Shown: positions 54,050 through 64,000 of the stretch, piece by piece
Position numbering within the stretch: position 1 is the first letter of the stretch
Layout of the letters: every line of letters begins with the position of its first letter
DNA from: Pseudomonas graminis
GTDB lineage: Bacteria; Pseudomonadota; Gammaproteobacteria; Pseudomonadales; Pseudomonadaceae
Direction of reading: 5' to 3'
Length of the DNA stretch: 64,000 nt
Assembly: GCF_004364335.1 (NCBI RefSeq)
Contig: NZ_SOCR01000006.1
Location: 343,873-407,872 of the forward strand
Notes under the pieces: model-generated
The model's input: only the letters and a program-made list of their open reading frames with translations
The model's database searches: none
What the model was told of the DNA's origin: nothing
Made by a program: the position numbers and the translations under genes

Positions 54050-54840
54050 GCGAAATTCCGGAAAACGACCAGCAAATGCCGCTGGTCTCGCACCTGACAG
54101 AACTGCGCTCGCGCCTGCTGCGCTGCGTGCTGGCGATCTTCGTGATCTTCGGCGCGCTGTTCTACTTCACCCAGAAGATCTACACCTTCGTTTCTGCTCC
54201 GCTGCGCAAGTTTCTGCCTGACGGCGCCACGATGATCGCGACCGATGTGGCCTCGCCGTTCATCACGCCGTTCAAGCTGACGATGATGGTGGCGCTGTTC
54301 CTGGCGATGCCGGTCATCCTGTATCAGATCTGGGGCTTCATTGCGCCAGGCCTGTACAAGCATGAAAAGCGCGTGGCAGTGCCGCTGCTGGTGTCTAGCA
54401 TCATTCTTTTTTATGCCGGGATGGCGTTTGCCTACTTCCTGGTCTTCCCGCTGATCTTCCACTTCTTCGCCAGCGTTACCCCGGAAGGGGTGTCGATGAT
54501 GACGGACATCGCCAGTTATCTGGACTTCGTCATGACGCTGTTCCTGGCCTTTGGCGTTGCGTTCGAGATCCCGGTGGCGGTTGTGCTGCTGGTGTGGATC
54601 GGCATCGTCGACGTCAAATACCTGAAGAAGATTCGCCCGTACGTGGTGATCGGCTGCTTCGTGGTCGGCATGATCCTCACCCCGCCGGACATCTTCTCGC
54701 AGACCCTCCTGGCCGTGCCGATGTGGCTGCTGTTTGAAATTGGTGTGTTGTGCAGTTCGATGATCACCAAGCGTGGCGATCATGAAGACGACGAAAAAGC
54801 CGAAGACGAACAGAGCCAACCGCCAGCGACCCAGCCGTGA
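54046..54840 (+). CDS. tatC: Sec-independent translocase TatC
   Basis: 264 aa with six membrane helices and the conserved [10 protein letters not shown] at the N-terminus that reads the signal peptide. The stretch [20 protein letters not shown] and the acidic C-tail are as expected. Its stop overlaps the GTG of rsmE (GTGA). Confidence 0.96.
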   Translation: MSEIPENDQQMPLVSHLTELRSRLLRCVLAIFVIFGALFYFTQKIYTFVSAPLRKFLPDGATMIATDVASPFITPFKLTMMVALFLAMPVILYQIWGFIAPGLYKHEKRVAVPLLVSSIILFYAGMAFAYFLVFPLIFHFFASVTPEGVSMMTDIASYLDFVMTLFLAFGVAFEIPVAVVLLVWIGIVDVKYLKKIRPYVVIGCFVVGMILTPPDIFSQTLLAVPMWLLFEIGVLCSSMITKRGDHEDDEKAEDEQSQPPATQP

Positions 54841-55544
54841 ACCTGCTGTTGCTTGAGGAAGCCGACTTCATCGCGGCGGACCGGGTTGTGCTGCGTGACC
54901 GGCGCCTCAAGCACATGCAGGAAGTGCATCGGAGCGAGGTAGGCGACAGCCTGCGGGTCGGCCGGGTTAACGGGCTTCTAGGCAGCGCACAGTTGCTGCG
55001 TCTGGAAGCTCGGGAAGCCGAGCTTTCGGTAAGCTTCGAGCACGCCCCGCCGGCAAAGCTCCCTCTGACGCTGATCCTCGCTTTGCCACGCCCGAAAATG
55101 CTGCGTCGGGTGTTTCAGACCGTGGCGACGATGGGGGTGCCCAAGGTCATCCTGGTCAACAGCTACCGCGTTGAAAAAAGCTTCTGGCAGACCCCCTTTC
55201 TGGAGCCTGCGGCGATTCGCGAGCAGTTGATTCTCGGGCTGGAGCAGGCCCGGGACAGCGTGCTGCCGGAGATTGTCATCGAAAAGCGCTTCAAGCCGTT
55301 CGTTGAAGACCGCCTTCCCGCTGTTGTTGAAGGCACGCTGGGATTGGTCGGCCATCCGGGTGATTTCCCGGCCTGCCCGCGCGCGGTCGAGCAGCCTGTC
55401 ACCCTGGCCATCGGTCCTGAAGGCGGCTGGATTCCCTACGAAGTCGACCTTTTGCAGGCCTCGGGCCTGAATCCCGTCCAACTGGGCACGCGGATCCTGC
55501 GCGTCGAAACCGCCGTGACCGCGCTGCTCGCCCGACTGTTTTAA
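54837..55544 (+). CDS. rsmE: 16S rRNA m3U1498 methyltransferase RsmE
   Basis: 235 aa. N-terminal PUA-like domain (about 1-70) and SPOUT methyltransferase knot with [15 protein letters not shown] and [11 protein letters not shown] at the SAM site. GTG start overlaps tatC. Last gene of the hisIE-tatABC-rsmE run. No terminator follows; a REP doublet does. Confidence 0.93.
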   Translation: MNLLLLEEADFIAADRVVLRDRRLKHMQEVHRSEVGDSLRVGRVNGLLGSAQLLRLEAREAELSVSFEHAPPAKLPLTLILALPRPKMLRRVFQTVATMGVPKVILVNSYRVEKSFWQTPFLEPAAIREQLILGLEQARDSVLPEIVIEKRFKPFVEDRLPAVVEGTLGLVGHPGDFPACPRAVEQPVTLAIGPEGGWIPYEVDLLQASGLNPVQLGTRILRVETAVTALLARLF

Positions 55545-55600
55545 TGCTGCGTTGGATCTGCCTCTAGCGAGGCGCCTGGTTTGCTGCCGCTTCGCGCCAG

Positions 55601-55875
55601 TTCGCGGGCAAGCGCGCTCCTACGCCCTTCGGGCAGAATCCAAGGCAAAGCGCCGACATACGGACGCGCGGGACTCGCAATGAGCATCCGCATCCGCATC
55701 AGCATCAGCATCAGCATCAGCATCAGCATCAGCATCAGCATCCGTACCCGCATTCGCACCCGCATCCGCATCCGCATCAGCGATACTCCACATGACGATC
55801 AATACCGAACCCATCTCTGCCGATCAATGCCTGACCCGCTTCTGCCGAAGGCGTAGGAGCGCGCTTGCCCGCGAT
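55601..55875. repeat. REP doublet with a long loop containing a hexamer tract
   Basis: The left arm at 55601-55638 (CGCGGGCAAGCGCGCTCC, TACGCC and TTCGGGCAGAA) is matched, inverted, by 55840-55875, including the CTTCGGCAGAA flank. The arms are about 36 bp and nearly identical, so this is one doublet with an unusually long 200-bp loop. It lies between rsmE and the chemoreceptor. Confidence 0.8.
55680..55781. repeat. Hexanucleotide tandem repeat (ATCAGC/ATCCGC)n
   Basis: Seven perfect ATCAGC units run from 55698 to 55739, flanked by variant units (ATCCGC, ACCCGC, ATTCGC) for about 100 bp in total. All six frames of such a tract stay open and read as two-residue repeats, so the apparent frames here are not taken as genes. 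Hexamer length makes it prone to slippage without frameshift. Confidence 0.9.
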
Positions 55876-55983
55876 CGGCTGCGCAGCAGTCGTGAAACCT
55901 GCCCACCCTCCCTCACACCCCGCTTCAGTTCCTCGCCCACCGGCCGATGCACAGGCGTCTATAAAAATTCGCAAGGAATCATC

Positions 55984-57900
55984 ATGTCTGGCTGGTTTAC
56001 CCAACGCCTTGGAAATATGAGCGTCCGTCTCAAACTCGGCATCGGTTTCGGCGTGGTGCTGTTGCTCACGCTGCTCATCACGGCGACGGGCTGGTCAAGC
56101 GTGAAGGCAGTGATCGAGCGCGGCGACAAGCTGGGGATGATCTCGCAGATCAGTGAGCGGACGATGGATCTGCGCACGGCACGCATGGTGTATGAAACCC
56201 AATACAGCGCTGAAGCCGCAACGGCTGTCATGACCGCGCTGGACAAGCTCGATGCCGACCTGAAAACCGGCCAGAGCATGGTCAAAAGCCCTGACGATCT
56301 TAAACTGATGGACGCTCAAGCTCAGGACGCCGGCGAATACCGCCGCGCCTTTGCCGACATGACCCAAGCCATCCAGACCCGCGAAGCCAGCCGAGCCAAC
56401 CTGGGGACTACCGCCGATGCCGCTGTGGATGTCGTCAAAAAGATCGAAGAAGCATTGATCCAGCACGACAACATCCTGCAATTCAACAGCGCAGTGGATG
56501 TGAGCAAACAGATTCAGCAGGCACGCTTTCAGGTGCGCGGCTATACCTTCAGCGGCAAACCGGAATTCGAAAAGAACGCCACCGCCGCCATCGACGAAGC
56601 CATCGTCGGAGTCAACACGCTGGCGGGCGATGTTTCCTCCCAATACATACCGCAGCTGCAAAAGGCCAACCTGGCGCTCAAAGGCTACCGCGACGCTGTC
56701 GGTCAATACCGTGACGCACAACTGGTCAGCGTTCAGGCGCTGGCGAAGATGACCGAGCTGGGCCAGCAACTGCTCGACGTCAGCGGCAAATTGAACATTT
56801 CGCAAAACGCCAAGCGCGATGCAGACACCCGTCAGGCTCTATCAACCCTGGTCATCGTTACGATAGTGGCCCTGATCCTCGGTGTTATCGCCGCCTGGGT
56901 CATCACCCGGCAAATCACCGTGCCGCTGGGCGAGACGCTCGTTGCCGTCGAGCGCGTGGCGTCCGGTGATCTGACCCACAACTTAAGCGTTGACCGGCGC
57001 GACGAGCTTGGTCAGTTGCAGGGCAGCATCCAGCGCATGACGGTGGAGCTGCGCCAATTGATCGGCGGGATCGGCGAAGGTGTGACCCAGATCGCCAGCG
57101 CCGCCGAAGAGCTGTCGGCGGTTACCGAACAGACCAGTGCCGGGGTCAACAGCCAGAAGATCGAGACCGACCAGGTGGCGACCGCGATGCACGAAATGAC
57201 CGCCACGGTGCAGGAAGTGGCGCGTAACGCCGAAGAAGCGTCCGAGGCTGCCGTAGCCGCCGACCTCCAGGCGCGCGAAGGCGACAAAGTGGTCAACGAG
57301 GCCATTGCGCAAATCGAGCGTCTGGCGACCGAAGTGGGTCACTCCACCGAGGCGATGGCTGAACTCAAGCGCGAGAGCGACAAGATCGGCAGCGTCCTTG
57401 ATGTGATCAAGTCCGTCGCACAGCAAACCAACCTCCTCGCCCTGAACGCTGCTATCGAAGCCGCGCGGGCTGGCGAGGCCGGGCGCGGATTTGCCGTGGT
57501 CGCGGACGAAGTGCGCAGCCTGGCGCAGCGCACGCAAAAGTCCACGGAAGAGATCGAAGAGCTGATTTCCGGCCTGCAGAACGGCACCCGGCAAGTGGCG
57601 ACGATCATGGACAACAGCCGCGAACTCACGGTCAGCAGTGTTGAGCTGACCCGCCGCGCCGGCACCTCCCTGGAAAGCATCACCCGCACCGTGTCTGCGA
57701 TTCAATCCATGAACCAGCAGATCGCCGCAGCGGCCGAGGAGCAAAGCGCCACCGCCGAGGAGATCAATCGCAGCGTGCTCAACGTGCGCGACGTGTCGGA
57801 ACAGACCTCGGCGGCCAGCGAGGAAACTGCCGCATCGAGCGTCGAGCTCGCGCGACTGGGCAGCCATCTGCAAGCACTGGTGGGCCGCTTCCGGGTCTGA
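55984..57900 (+). CDS. Methyl-accepting chemoreceptor, helical bimodular (McpK/McpS-like)
   Basis: 638 aa from ATG 55984 (AAGGAA 5 bp upstream). TM1 about 18-36, an all-helical periplasmic sensor of about 245 residues of the HBM type, TM2 about 286-308, HAMP, and a cytoplasmic signalling hairpin with the conserved tip [15 protein letters not shown]. The position equals that of P. aeruginosa McpK (PA5072), a 2-oxoglutarate receptor, and P. putida McpS (TCA acids) shares the fold; the ligand here is inferred. There is no C-terminal pentapeptide for CheR. Tandem with a second receptor. Confidence 0.88.
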   Translation: MSGWFTQRLGNMSVRLKLGIGFGVVLLLTLLITATGWSSVKAVIERGDKLGMISQISERTMDLRTARMVYETQYSAEAATAVMTALDKLDADLKTGQSMVKSPDDLKLMDAQAQDAGEYRRAFADMTQAIQTREASRANLGTTADAAVDVVKKIEEALIQHDNILQFNSAVDVSKQIQQARFQVRGYTFSGKPEFEKNATAAIDEAIVGVNTLAGDVSSQYIPQLQKANLALKGYRDAVGQYRDAQLVSVQALAKMTELGQQLLDVSGKLNISQNAKRDADTRQALSTLVIVTIVALILGVIAAWVITRQITVPLGETLVAVERVASGDLTHNLSVDRRDELGQLQGSIQRMTVELRQLIGGIGEGVTQIASAAEELSAVTEQTSAGVNSQKIETDQVATAMHEMTATVQEVARNAEEASEAAVAADLQAREGDKVVNEAIAQIERLATEVGHSTEAMAELKRESDKIGSVLDVIKSVAQQTNLLALNAAIEAARAGEAGRGFAVVADEVRSLAQRTQKSTEEIEELISGLQNGTRQVATIMDNSRELTVSSVELTRRAGTSLESITRTVSAIQSMNQQIAAAAEEQSATAEEINRSVLNVRDVSEQTSAASEETAASSVELARLGSHLQALVGRFRV

Positions 57901-57930
57901 CTAATCGCCCGGAGCGGTTCGCACAATCTT

Positions 57931-58036
57931 GCTGACCGTATGCAATTCCCCTGTAGAAGCCGGCGTGCTGGAGGTATGCAATTCTCCTGTAGGGCCGGCC
58001 TGCTGACCGTATGCAATTCTCCTGTAGGAGCCGGCT
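57931..58036. repeat. Three tandem 35-36 bp repeats derived from REP
   Basis: Units start at 57931, 57967 and 58002, each GCTGACCG- or GCTGGAGG-TATGCAATTC, then CCTGTAG and a REP half. They differ by several substitutions and one base of length. They read as duplicated REP ends, not CRISPR repeats. Confidence 0.8.
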
Positions 58037-58110
58037 TGCTGGCGAATGCGGTGCATCAGTAGCAGAGATGTTGACTGAACCACCACGTTCGCCAGCAAGC
58101 CGGCTCCTAC
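58023..58110. repeat. REP doublet (CCGGCTTGCTGGCGAA type)
   Basis: TGTAGGAGCCGGCTTGCTGG at 58023 and inverted GTTCGCCAGCAAGCCGGC at 58087-58110, joined to the tandem units on its left. Confidence 0.85.
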
Positions 58111-58284
58111 GGTTTAGCGGACTGAAACTAGCCATACCACTACCGAAACAGCCTCCCCGGCGGGCGGAATGTGTGACACGCGTCACCCCTTCCCGCCCCT
58201 CGGAAATCTCCTACGACCTGATCAGGTCACGCCTCCGCTTTCCCTGCCGATGCGCGTTTATCGCTCATCCGCAGGAGACGCATC

Positions 58285-60228
58285 ATGCTGCAAGGCATCA
58301 ACCGGGCGCTGGCCAATACCAGCGTCAAACTCAAACTCTCGCTGGGCTTTGGCCTGGTTCTGCTTCTGACCCTGGCCATAACGCTGACCGGCTGGCATGG
58401 GCTCGACACCATGATCGAGCGCTCGGAGTCATTGACCTCCATCGCCCAACTCAACGCGATGACCAAAGACCTGCGCGCCGAGCGCATTGTCTTTCGGGTA
58501 GAAAACACCGCTGACAGCGCCTCTCGGGTCGTTGACCGCATCAACGAGATCGAGGCGCATCTGGCGGTACTGCGTGACGACGCCCCGCCTGCCGACATCC
58601 TCAAGCTGCTCAATGGGCAGAGCGACACTGTCAGGGCGCTCGAAGCCACCTTTGCCGATCTGGCCAAGCTGTTAAGTGCGCGAGCAGATGCACGTGCGCA
58701 ACTGGCCGCTCTGTCTGAGGAGGCGATCAAGTCGATCGGTCAGGTGGAAAGCGAGGTCTTGAAAGCCGTCAGTCAGGAGCAGGACAGCAGCGAGCGTCTT
58801 GGGGAGTTCACCAACATCCAGCAATTGCGCGGCCAGGTGCAAAACGCCCGTTACGAAGTCCAGGCGTACGTGTTCAGCGGCAAAGAGTCCTACGAGATCG
58901 CCGCCATTACCGCCATCGACGAAGCGCTCAAGGAAGTCGAGCAGATCGCCAGCGATCAGGCCGATGGCAATGTCAGCGAATTGCTCGACGCCCGTAAGAC
59001 GCTGCTCAAGTACCGAGAGCACATGGGTCAGTTCAAGGACCTGCAGGTCAAGGTTGAAGCGGCTCAGGAGTCCATGGAGGCGCTGAGCGAGAGCCTGCTC
59101 ACCTCCACCGGCGAGATCACGGCACTGCAAGGTCAGCGCCGTGATGCCGAAGCCACTCAGTCGCGGCAGACACTCAGCGGTGTCGCAGGGCTGGCAATGC
59201 TCCTCGGCCTGCTCGCGGCGTGGCTGATCACCCAGCAGATCATCACGCCGCTACGGCTGACCTTGAGTGCCGCTGCGCGCATCGCCAAGGGTGATCTGAG
59301 TCAGGACCTGGAAGTCGGCCGTCGCGACGAGATGGGTATGCTCCAGCGCAGCATGCAGGACATGACCCTGAGCCTGCGCCAGCTCATCAGTGGCATCAGC
59401 GACGGCGTGACCCAGATCGCCAGCGCGGCCGAGCAATTGTCCGCCGTCACTGCTCAAACCAGCGTGGGCGTCACCAGCCAGAAAGACGAAACGGACTGCG
59501 TCGCCACGGCGATGAACCAGATGACCTCGACCGTGATGGAAGTGGCCCGCAATGCGGAAGAAGCCAGCGAGGCGGCGCGGCACGCTGATCAGCAGGCGCG
59601 GGACGGCGACAAGGTGGTCAACGACGCCATCGCGCAGATCGAGCGTCTGGCACTGGAGGTGAATAATTCGACTGAAGCCATGGGCAAGCTAAAGCTGGAG
59701 AGCGACAAGATCGGCGGGGTGCTCGACGTGATCAAGTCGGTGTCACAGCAGACCAATCTACTCGCACTGAACGCCGCTATCGAGGCCGCCCGGGCAGGCG
59801 AAGCGGGACGCGGATTTGCGGTGGTGGCCGATGAAGTTCGCGGCCTGGCGCAACGCACTCAGGAATCCACCGAGGAAATCGAAGTGCTCATCGCAGCGCT
59901 GCAAACCGGCACCCAGCAAGTGGTCATGACCCTTGATGCCAGCCGAGCCCTGACCTACAACAGCGTCGAGTTGAGTCGCCAGGCCGGCAGCGCGCTGGGA
60001 CACATCACACGCACAGTGTCGACGATTCAGGCGATGAACCAGCAGATCGCTGCGGCGGGCGAGGAACAGAGCAGCGTGGCGGAGCAGATCAACCGCAGCG
60101 TGCTCAACGTTCGGGATGTGTCCGAGCAAACCGCAGCATCCAGCGAAGAAACCGCCGCTTCAAGCATCGAACTGGCGCGGTTGGGCGTGCAGTTGCAGGA
60201 GATGGTCGGGAAGTTTCGGGTGAGTTGA
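58285..60228 (+). CDS. Second helical-bimodular chemoreceptor
   Basis: 647 aa, AGGAGA 7 bp before ATG. Same architecture as the preceding receptor: TM1 about 18-36, helical sensor of about 255 residues, TM2 about 294-317, HAMP, signalling hairpin. The cytoplasmic half is nearly the same as in its neighbour, while the sensor has diverged strongly (for example [19 protein letters not shown]), so the pair looks like an old duplication with a new ligand range. The ligand cannot be read from sequence. Confidence 0.87.
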   Translation: MLQGINRALANTSVKLKLSLGFGLVLLLTLAITLTGWHGLDTMIERSESLTSIAQLNAMTKDLRAERIVFRVENTADSASRVVDRINEIEAHLAVLRDDAPPADILKLLNGQSDTVRALEATFADLAKLLSARADARAQLAALSEEAIKSIGQVESEVLKAVSQEQDSSERLGEFTNIQQLRGQVQNARYEVQAYVFSGKESYEIAAITAIDEALKEVEQIASDQADGNVSELLDARKTLLKYREHMGQFKDLQVKVEAAQESMEALSESLLTSTGEITALQGQRRDAEATQSRQTLSGVAGLAMLLGLLAAWLITQQIITPLRLTLSAAARIAKGDLSQDLEVGRRDEMGMLQRSMQDMTLSLRQLISGISDGVTQIASAAEQLSAVTAQTSVGVTSQKDETDCVATAMNQMTSTVMEVARNAEEASEAARHADQQARDGDKVVNDAIAQIERLALEVNNSTEAMGKLKLESDKIGGVLDVIKSVSQQTNLLALNAAIEAARAGEAGRGFAVVADEVRGLAQRTQESTEEIEVLIAALQTGTQQVVMTLDASRALTYNSVELSRQAGSALGHITRTVSTIQAMNQQIAAAGEEQSSVAEQINRSVLNVRDVSEQTAASSEETAASSIELARLGVQLQEMVGKFRVS

Positions 60229-60252
60229 TTGCGGAGATAGCACCTCCTCACG

Positions 60253-60341
60253 TGTAGGAGCGCGCCTGCCCGCGATTGCGGTGGGGCAGACGACTTGTGA
60301 TTTGCTGACGGAATGCTTTCGCGGGCAAGCGCGCTCCTACA
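60253..60341. repeat. REP doublet (GCGCGCTTGCCCGCGA type)
   Basis: TGTAGGAGCGCGCCTGCCC at 60253 and inverted TTCGCGGGCAAGCGCGCTCC at 60318-60341, in the convergent gap before the opgH terminator. Confidence 0.85.
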
Positions 60342-60393
60342 ATTGATTTGCGCATGGCCATGAGCCCTGCGCAGACGTCCGCAGGCTGGACAC

Positions 60394-60430
60394 AAAAACG
60401 CCGCCGAAGATCACTCTTCGGCGGCGTTTT
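60394..60430 (-). terminator. Rho-independent terminator of opgGH
   Basis: AAAACGCCGCCGAAG-ATCACT-CTTCGGCGGCGTTTT, an 11-bp GC stem with A/T flanks, 15 bp past the opgH stop. Confidence 0.92.
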
Positions 60431-60444
60431 GCTCAGCGCATGAA

Positions 60445-63042
60445 TCAGGCGTGGACGGGGGTCGCGTCATTCACATGGGTCGCTGGCTGCAGAGGCAGCA
60501 GCGGCGCATGGGGATCGGCTTCCACCGACGCGCGCCAGGCATTGAGCCAGGCAGAATTCCCTTCGCTCCAGACCAGCTCGTGCAACCGAGCCAGCGCTAC
60601 CGGATCGCTCAGCAATTGCAGGCGCTCATGGTTGTTCAGGAGCTCAGGACCGCCCTTGATCGCATGACGCACACGCTCGACACGCATCCACTCGATCGGC
60701 TCGGCATCACGATGGCGAGAGGTCGCCAGCGCGCAGGCCAAAGCGTTCTGCTGTGGATCAACCACGGCGCGAACAAAGCCGTCGTTCAGCGCGTGCCAGC
60801 GATTCTCGTGGGTGTACTTGTCAGTGGACACCAGCTCTTGAGGCGGCGTGTGCTCTTCCGGAATCAGGAACAGCTTGGTGTCACGCGCCTTCAAGCCCAG
60901 GTTTGTACGGCTGGAAATCACCGACACCGGGATCGACAGCATCAACGAACCTACGATCGGCACCAGCCACCACAGGAAGCTCGGGTTCAGCCAGGCCACC
61001 AGCAGCGCCCAGCAGAAACCCAGCAGCGTCTGCGGGCCGTGACGCTTGACCGCTTCGCTCCACGGCGTGGAGTCATCATCACGCTGCGGCGAGTTCCACG
61101 TCGCTGCCCAGCCCAGGAAAGCAGCCAGTACAAAGCGGGTGTGGAAGATCATGCGCACTGGCGCCAGCAGCATGGAGAACAGCATTTCCAGCAGCATCGA
61201 CATAGTGACCTTGATACGACCACCAAAGCCGGTCGCGCCCTTGGCCCAGATCAGAATCACGCTGAGCAGCTTCGGCAGGAACAACAGCACGACCGTCGTG
61301 GAGAACAAGGCGACGGCTTTTTCCGGGTGCCACTGCGGCCACAACGGATACAGCTGACGCGGCTCCATGAAGTAGGTCGGCTCCATCAGCGTGTTCACCG
61401 CCAGCAGCGCGGTGGACAACACCAGGAAGAAGAACCACAGCGGCGCCGACAGATACGACATCACCCCGGTCAGGAACACCGCGCGGTGCACCGGGTGCAT
61501 GCCTTTGACCAGGAACAGCCGGAAGTTCATCAGGTTACCGTGGCACCAGCGACGGTCACGCTTGAGTTCGTCCAGCAGGTTCGGGGGCAACTCTTCGTAA
61601 CTGCCCGGCAGATCGTAAGCAATCCACACGCCCCAGCCGGCACGGCGCATGAGCGCGGCTTCGACGAAGTCGTGGGACAGAATCGCGCCCGCAAACGCAC
61701 CCTTCCCGGGCAGCGGCGCGAGGGCGCAGTGCTCGATGAACGGCTTCATGCGAATAATCGCGTTGTGACCCCAATAGTGGGATTCACCCAACTGCCAGAA
61801 GTGCAGGCCGGCTGTGAACAGCGGGCCGTATACGCGAGTCGCGAATTGCTGCATGCGGGCATACAGCGTGTCCATGCCCGAGGCACGTGGCGCGGTCTGG
61901 ATGATGCCGGCGTCCGGCGTCGCTTCCATCAAACGCACGAGGCTGGTCAGGCATTCGCCGCTCATGACCGAGTCAGCGTCAAGCACGACCATGTAGCGGT
62001 ATTCACCGCCCCAGCGACGGCAGAAGTCATCGAGGTTACCGCTCTTGCGCTTAACGCGACGACGGCGACGACGGTAGAAGATCTTGCCGAAACCACCGGT
62101 TTCACGGCACACGTCCAGCCAGGCTTGTTGCTCGGCCACACAGATGTCGGTTTCGTTGGAGTCGCTGAGAATGAAGAAGTCGAAACGATCCAGATCGCCC
62201 GTGGCTTTCACCGATTCGAACGTAGCCCGCAGACCCGCGAATACGCGCGGCACGTCTTCGTTGCAGATCGGCATCACCAGCGCAGTGCGCGCACCGGCTT
62301 CGATCGGCTCGTGGCCCGCGCTGGCACCGGAAATACGGTACTTGTCGTGGCCAGTCAGCAGTTCGAGGAAGCCCATCAGCGCGGTCCAGAAACCTGCCGA
62401 TACCCAGCAGAACAGAATCCCGAACAACAAGAGGATGCTGGTTTGCAGCGCATACGGCATGACCTGAACAGCGGTCTGCCAAAGGGTCTGGTGACTGATT
62501 TCGTCGAACGAAACCAGCGACCAGCCCTGGTACGGCAGGATGCCTTTCATGTAGAAGCCGGCGACGATGGTCTGGCCCAGCATGAGGATCAACAAAATGT
62601 AGCGACGGATCGAACCCACGGTGCGCCAGCGCGCCTTCGGCAGATCGCGAGGCAGATCGTCCTTGGGCGGCGGCGGATTGGTCTTCCCGGTCAGTCGACG
62701 CCAGCCGCGGTGAAGGATGTTGGTCCGCCACGGCTCCGGCACGACCTTGGTCCGACGGATCGGCGGCGTGGCTTTCAGGACAACGCGGCCGCTGGCGTCG
62801 ACACTCAGCATCTCGGCTTCGTGCAGTTCATCAGCGGTCGTCAGGGTCAGGCGACGACCCACCGAAGCCTGGGAGGCCTCGGCAGGGTCAGCGACGGTTT
62901 GCGCCGAAAGGCGCTCGTGCAGCTCAGCGAACGAGGTGCAGCTGGCAAGTTCTGCCCGCTGCGCGTCGGTCATCGGCAAATGCGCCAGGTACTCGCTGAG
63001 AGACTCATTCAAAGGCTCTGGCACCGCGTGTGAATTACTCAT
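60445..63042 (-). CDS. opgH: Glucan biosynthesis glucosyltransferase OpgH
   Basis: 865 aa inner-membrane family-2 glucosyltransferase that builds the beta-1,2 backbone of osmoregulated periplasmic glucans from UDP-glucose. Cytoplasmic N-terminus, two membrane helices (about 145-220), GT-A domain with DAD at 355-357 and the acceptor/processivity motif RDRRWCHGN, then about six more helices and a cytoplasmic tail. Overlaps opgG by 8 bp, so it is second in an opgGH operon, with a terminator directly after it. Confidence 0.95.
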   Translation of the reverse strand: MSNSHAVPEPLNESLSEYLAHLPMTDAQRAELASCTSFAELHERLSAQTVADPAEASQASVGRRLTLTTADELHEAEMLSVDASGRVVLKATPPIRRTKVVPEPWRTNILHRGWRRLTGKTNPPPPKDDLPRDLPKARWRTVGSIRRYILLILMLGQTIVAGFYMKGILPYQGWSLVSFDEISHQTLWQTAVQVMPYALQTSILLLFGILFCWVSAGFWTALMGFLELLTGHDKYRISGASAGHEPIEAGARTALVMPICNEDVPRVFAGLRATFESVKATGDLDRFDFFILSDSNETDICVAEQQAWLDVCRETGGFGKIFYRRRRRRVKRKSGNLDDFCRRWGGEYRYMVVLDADSVMSGECLTSLVRLMEATPDAGIIQTAPRASGMDTLYARMQQFATRVYGPLFTAGLHFWQLGESHYWGHNAIIRMKPFIEHCALAPLPGKGAFAGAILSHDFVEAALMRRAGWGVWIAYDLPGSYEELPPNLLDELKRDRRWCHGNLMNFRLFLVKGMHPVHRAVFLTGVMSYLSAPLWFFFLVLSTALLAVNTLMEPTYFMEPRQLYPLWPQWHPEKAVALFSTTVVLLFLPKLLSVILIWAKGATGFGGRIKVTMSMLLEMLFSMLLAPVRMIFHTRFVLAAFLGWAATWNSPQRDDDSTPWSEAVKRHGPQTLLGFCWALLVAWLNPSFLWWLVPIVGSLMLSIPVSVISSRTNLGLKARDTKLFLIPEEHTPPQELVSTDKYTHENRWHALNDGFVRAVVDPQQNALACALATSRHRDAEPIEWMRVERVRHAIKGGPELLNNHERLQLLSDPVALARLHELVWSEGNSAWLNAWRASVEADPHAPLLPLQPATHVNDATPVHA

Positions 63043-64000
63043 CGGCTGGCAACTGGTAGCTCCAGGTTTCGGTCAGGACTTGTTGAATCATGGCCGGCCC
63101 CTGTTGGGTGGATGCAGCCTCTACCGCTGGCTGCGGGGTATCTTTCATGCCTTTGTTGGCCTTGGCAGCGTCGCCCAGGGCGGCTTCAGGCTTGTACGCC
63201 TCGTCCGACTTGGCTTCGGCAACCTTGGTGGCATCGGCTGACTTGGCAGCATCTTTGCTGTCCGCTTTAGGGCCTTTGGCGTTCGCTTCCTTCGCATCAC
63301 CGGCCTTCAAAGCGTCGGTTTTGACGATTTCGGCTTTCTCGTCCTTCGGTGCAGCAACCACTGGCGCCGCAGCAACAGCCGCTTTGGCATCAGCCTTGGT
63401 GGCCGGCTTCTTGTCCGACTTGTCAGCAGTGATCACCGCTGGCTCCTTGCCTGGCTCGGCAGGGGTTTCGCGCAGCAGGTAAGCACGCATTTCAACCGAC
63501 TTGCCCGGATCCTTGACCTTCAGGCGCAGCGTCAGGCGCCAGCCTTTGGTCACCGGGTTGTAGCGCAGGTTGTTCTCGACCAGATCGGTGTTGTCGTCGG
63601 TGATGACCTGACTGCGGATCGACGGATCTTCGCCCAGTTTCGCGAGGGTCGGGCCAACGAAGTCGACCAGGTAGGCAACGCTGCCGTCAGGCTGACGAAT
63701 CAGGTTCGATTGCTTCACGTCACCGGTGGAGCGCAGGGTCTGCTTGACCCAGCCCAGATCAGGCGAGTGAATGGCATCCTCATCCATGGTCCAGTGCAGA
63801 CGGTAGTTGAAGTCGATCGGCTGACCCGGCTCTGGCTGGGTTTCCGGCTTCCAGAACGCAACGATGTTGTCGTTGGTTTCGTCGGCAGTCGGGATTTCGA
63901 CCAGATCAACAGTGCCCTTGCCCCAGTCGCCCTTCGGCTCGATCCAGGCGCTTGGACGCTTGTCGTAGCGGTCGTCCAGGTCTTCGTAATGGCTGAAATT
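63035..64000 (-). CDS. opgG: Periplasmic glucan biosynthesis protein OpgG, C-terminal part
   Basis: The frame runs off the right edge; 321 C-terminal residues are present. The beta-sandwich family segments [27 protein letters not shown] and DFNYRLHW are seen, as is the C-terminal Ig-like part. OpgG is needed for glucan polymerisation in the periplasm. Between the usual fold end (RAYLLRETP) and the last 14 residues ([14 protein letters not shown]) lies a stretch of about 120 residues rich in Ala, Lys, Asp and Glu (63092-63463), which looks disordered and is longer than expected. Confidence 0.9.
   Translation of the reverse strand, partial: NFSHYEDLDDRYDKRPSAWIEPKGDWGKGTVDLVEIPTADETNDNIVAFWKPETQPEPGQPIDFNYRLHWTMDEDAIHSPDLGWVKQTLRSTGDVKQSNLIRQPDGSVAYLVDFVGPTLAKLGEDPSIRSQVITDDNTDLVENNLRYNPVTKGWRLTLRLKVKDPGKSVEMRAYLLRETPAEPGKEPAVITADKSDKKPATKADAKAAVAAAPVVAAPKDEKAEIVKTDALKAGDAKEANAKGPKADSKDAAKSADATKVAEAKSDEAYKPEAALGDAAKANKGMKDTPQPAVEAASTQQGPAMIQQVLTETWSYQLPADE

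Larger units (their letters stand above)
55545..55983. other. Intergenic region between rsmE and the first chemoreceptor gene
   Basis: 439 bp: a REP doublet, the hexamer tract in its loop, and about 105 bp of leader before the receptor's AAGGAA ribosome site. No clear sigma-70 or sigma-28 boxes seen. Confidence 0.5.
57901..58284. other. Repeat-filled region between the two chemoreceptor genes
   Basis: 384 bp. A three-copy direct repeat and a REP doublet fill 57931-58110. The remaining 170 bp before the second receptor should hold its promoter, but no strong boxes were seen. Confidence 0.5.

Noticed and set aside
55541..55856. Open frames through the hexamer tract
   Set aside because: They encode only two-residue repeats such as Ile-Ser or Met-Arg and exist in several frames because a hexamer repeat has no stops; no ribosome site.
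57931..58036. Possible CRISPR array
   Set aside because: The repeated units follow each other without unique spacers, contain REP halves, number only three, and no cas genes are near.
60451..63033. Long plus-strand open frame opposite opgH
   Set aside because: Mirror frame of opgH. Composition is Arg/Gln/His-rich, no motif recognised, and it has no sensible start site.

Overview
The window looks like the chromosome of a Pseudomonas species of the P. fluorescens/P. syringae type. The DNA is GC-rich and carries two families of Pseudomonas REP repeats. The core gene order (acyl-CoA dehydrogenase, nhaP2, mscK, selO ... hemE, gltD-gltB, damX-aroB-aroK-pilQPONM, ponA, maeB, nuclease, rpmE, priA, argS, SPOR, hslVU, DUF971, ubiE-ubiJ-ubiB, hisIE, tatABC, rsmE, chemoreceptor, opgH-opgG) matches, from memory, the PA5020-PA5078 stretch of P. 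aeruginosa. No rRNA or tRNA gene and no CRISPR array was seen.

Region by region. 1-9.7 kb: the 3' end of an acyl-CoA dehydrogenase gene, then a large inserted gene for a putative ADP-ribosylating toxin, then K+/H+ antiporter NhaP2, mechanosensitive channel MscK and pseudokinase AMPylase SelO. 9.7-13.1 kb is an accessory island: two paralogous proteins of unknown function flank a small AT-rich secreted protein whose ribosome-binding site sits in a hairpin loop, followed by a MazEF/PemIK-like toxin-antitoxin pair. 13.3-20.5 kb: trxC, an orphan PAAR protein, a ParA-like ATPase, a lipoprotein, a divergent LysR/MFS pair, hemE and a secreted trypsin-fold lipoprotein. 20.8-35.5 kb, all on the minus strand: glutamate synthase (gltB-gltD) and the operon pilMNOPQ-aroK-aroB-damX, which joins type IV pilus assembly, shikimate synthesis and cell division.

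35.7-48.7 kb: penicillin-binding protein 1A, malic enzyme, a secreted nuclease, L31, PriA, ArgRS, an FtsN-like SPOR protein, and hslVU behind a clear sigma-32 heat-shock promoter. 48.3-55.5 kb: DUF971 and a lone PHA-granule-region protein, with no PHA synthase cluster between them, then ubiquinone genes ubiE-ubiJ-ubiB, hisI-hisE, tatABC and rsmE. 55.6-60.2 kb: two tandem chemoreceptors of the helical-bimodular (McpS/McpK-like) type, separated by REP doublets. 60.4-64 kb: opgH and the 3' part of opgG for osmoregulated periplasmic glucans.

Most of the window is conserved housekeeping DNA. The most unusual parts are the toxin at 227-2851, the 9.7-12.2 kb paralogue/secreted-protein island with its RNA hairpin, the apparent absence of the PHA cluster, the hexanucleotide tract inside a REP doublet at 55.6-55.9 kb, and the lysine/alanine-rich insertion in OpgG.
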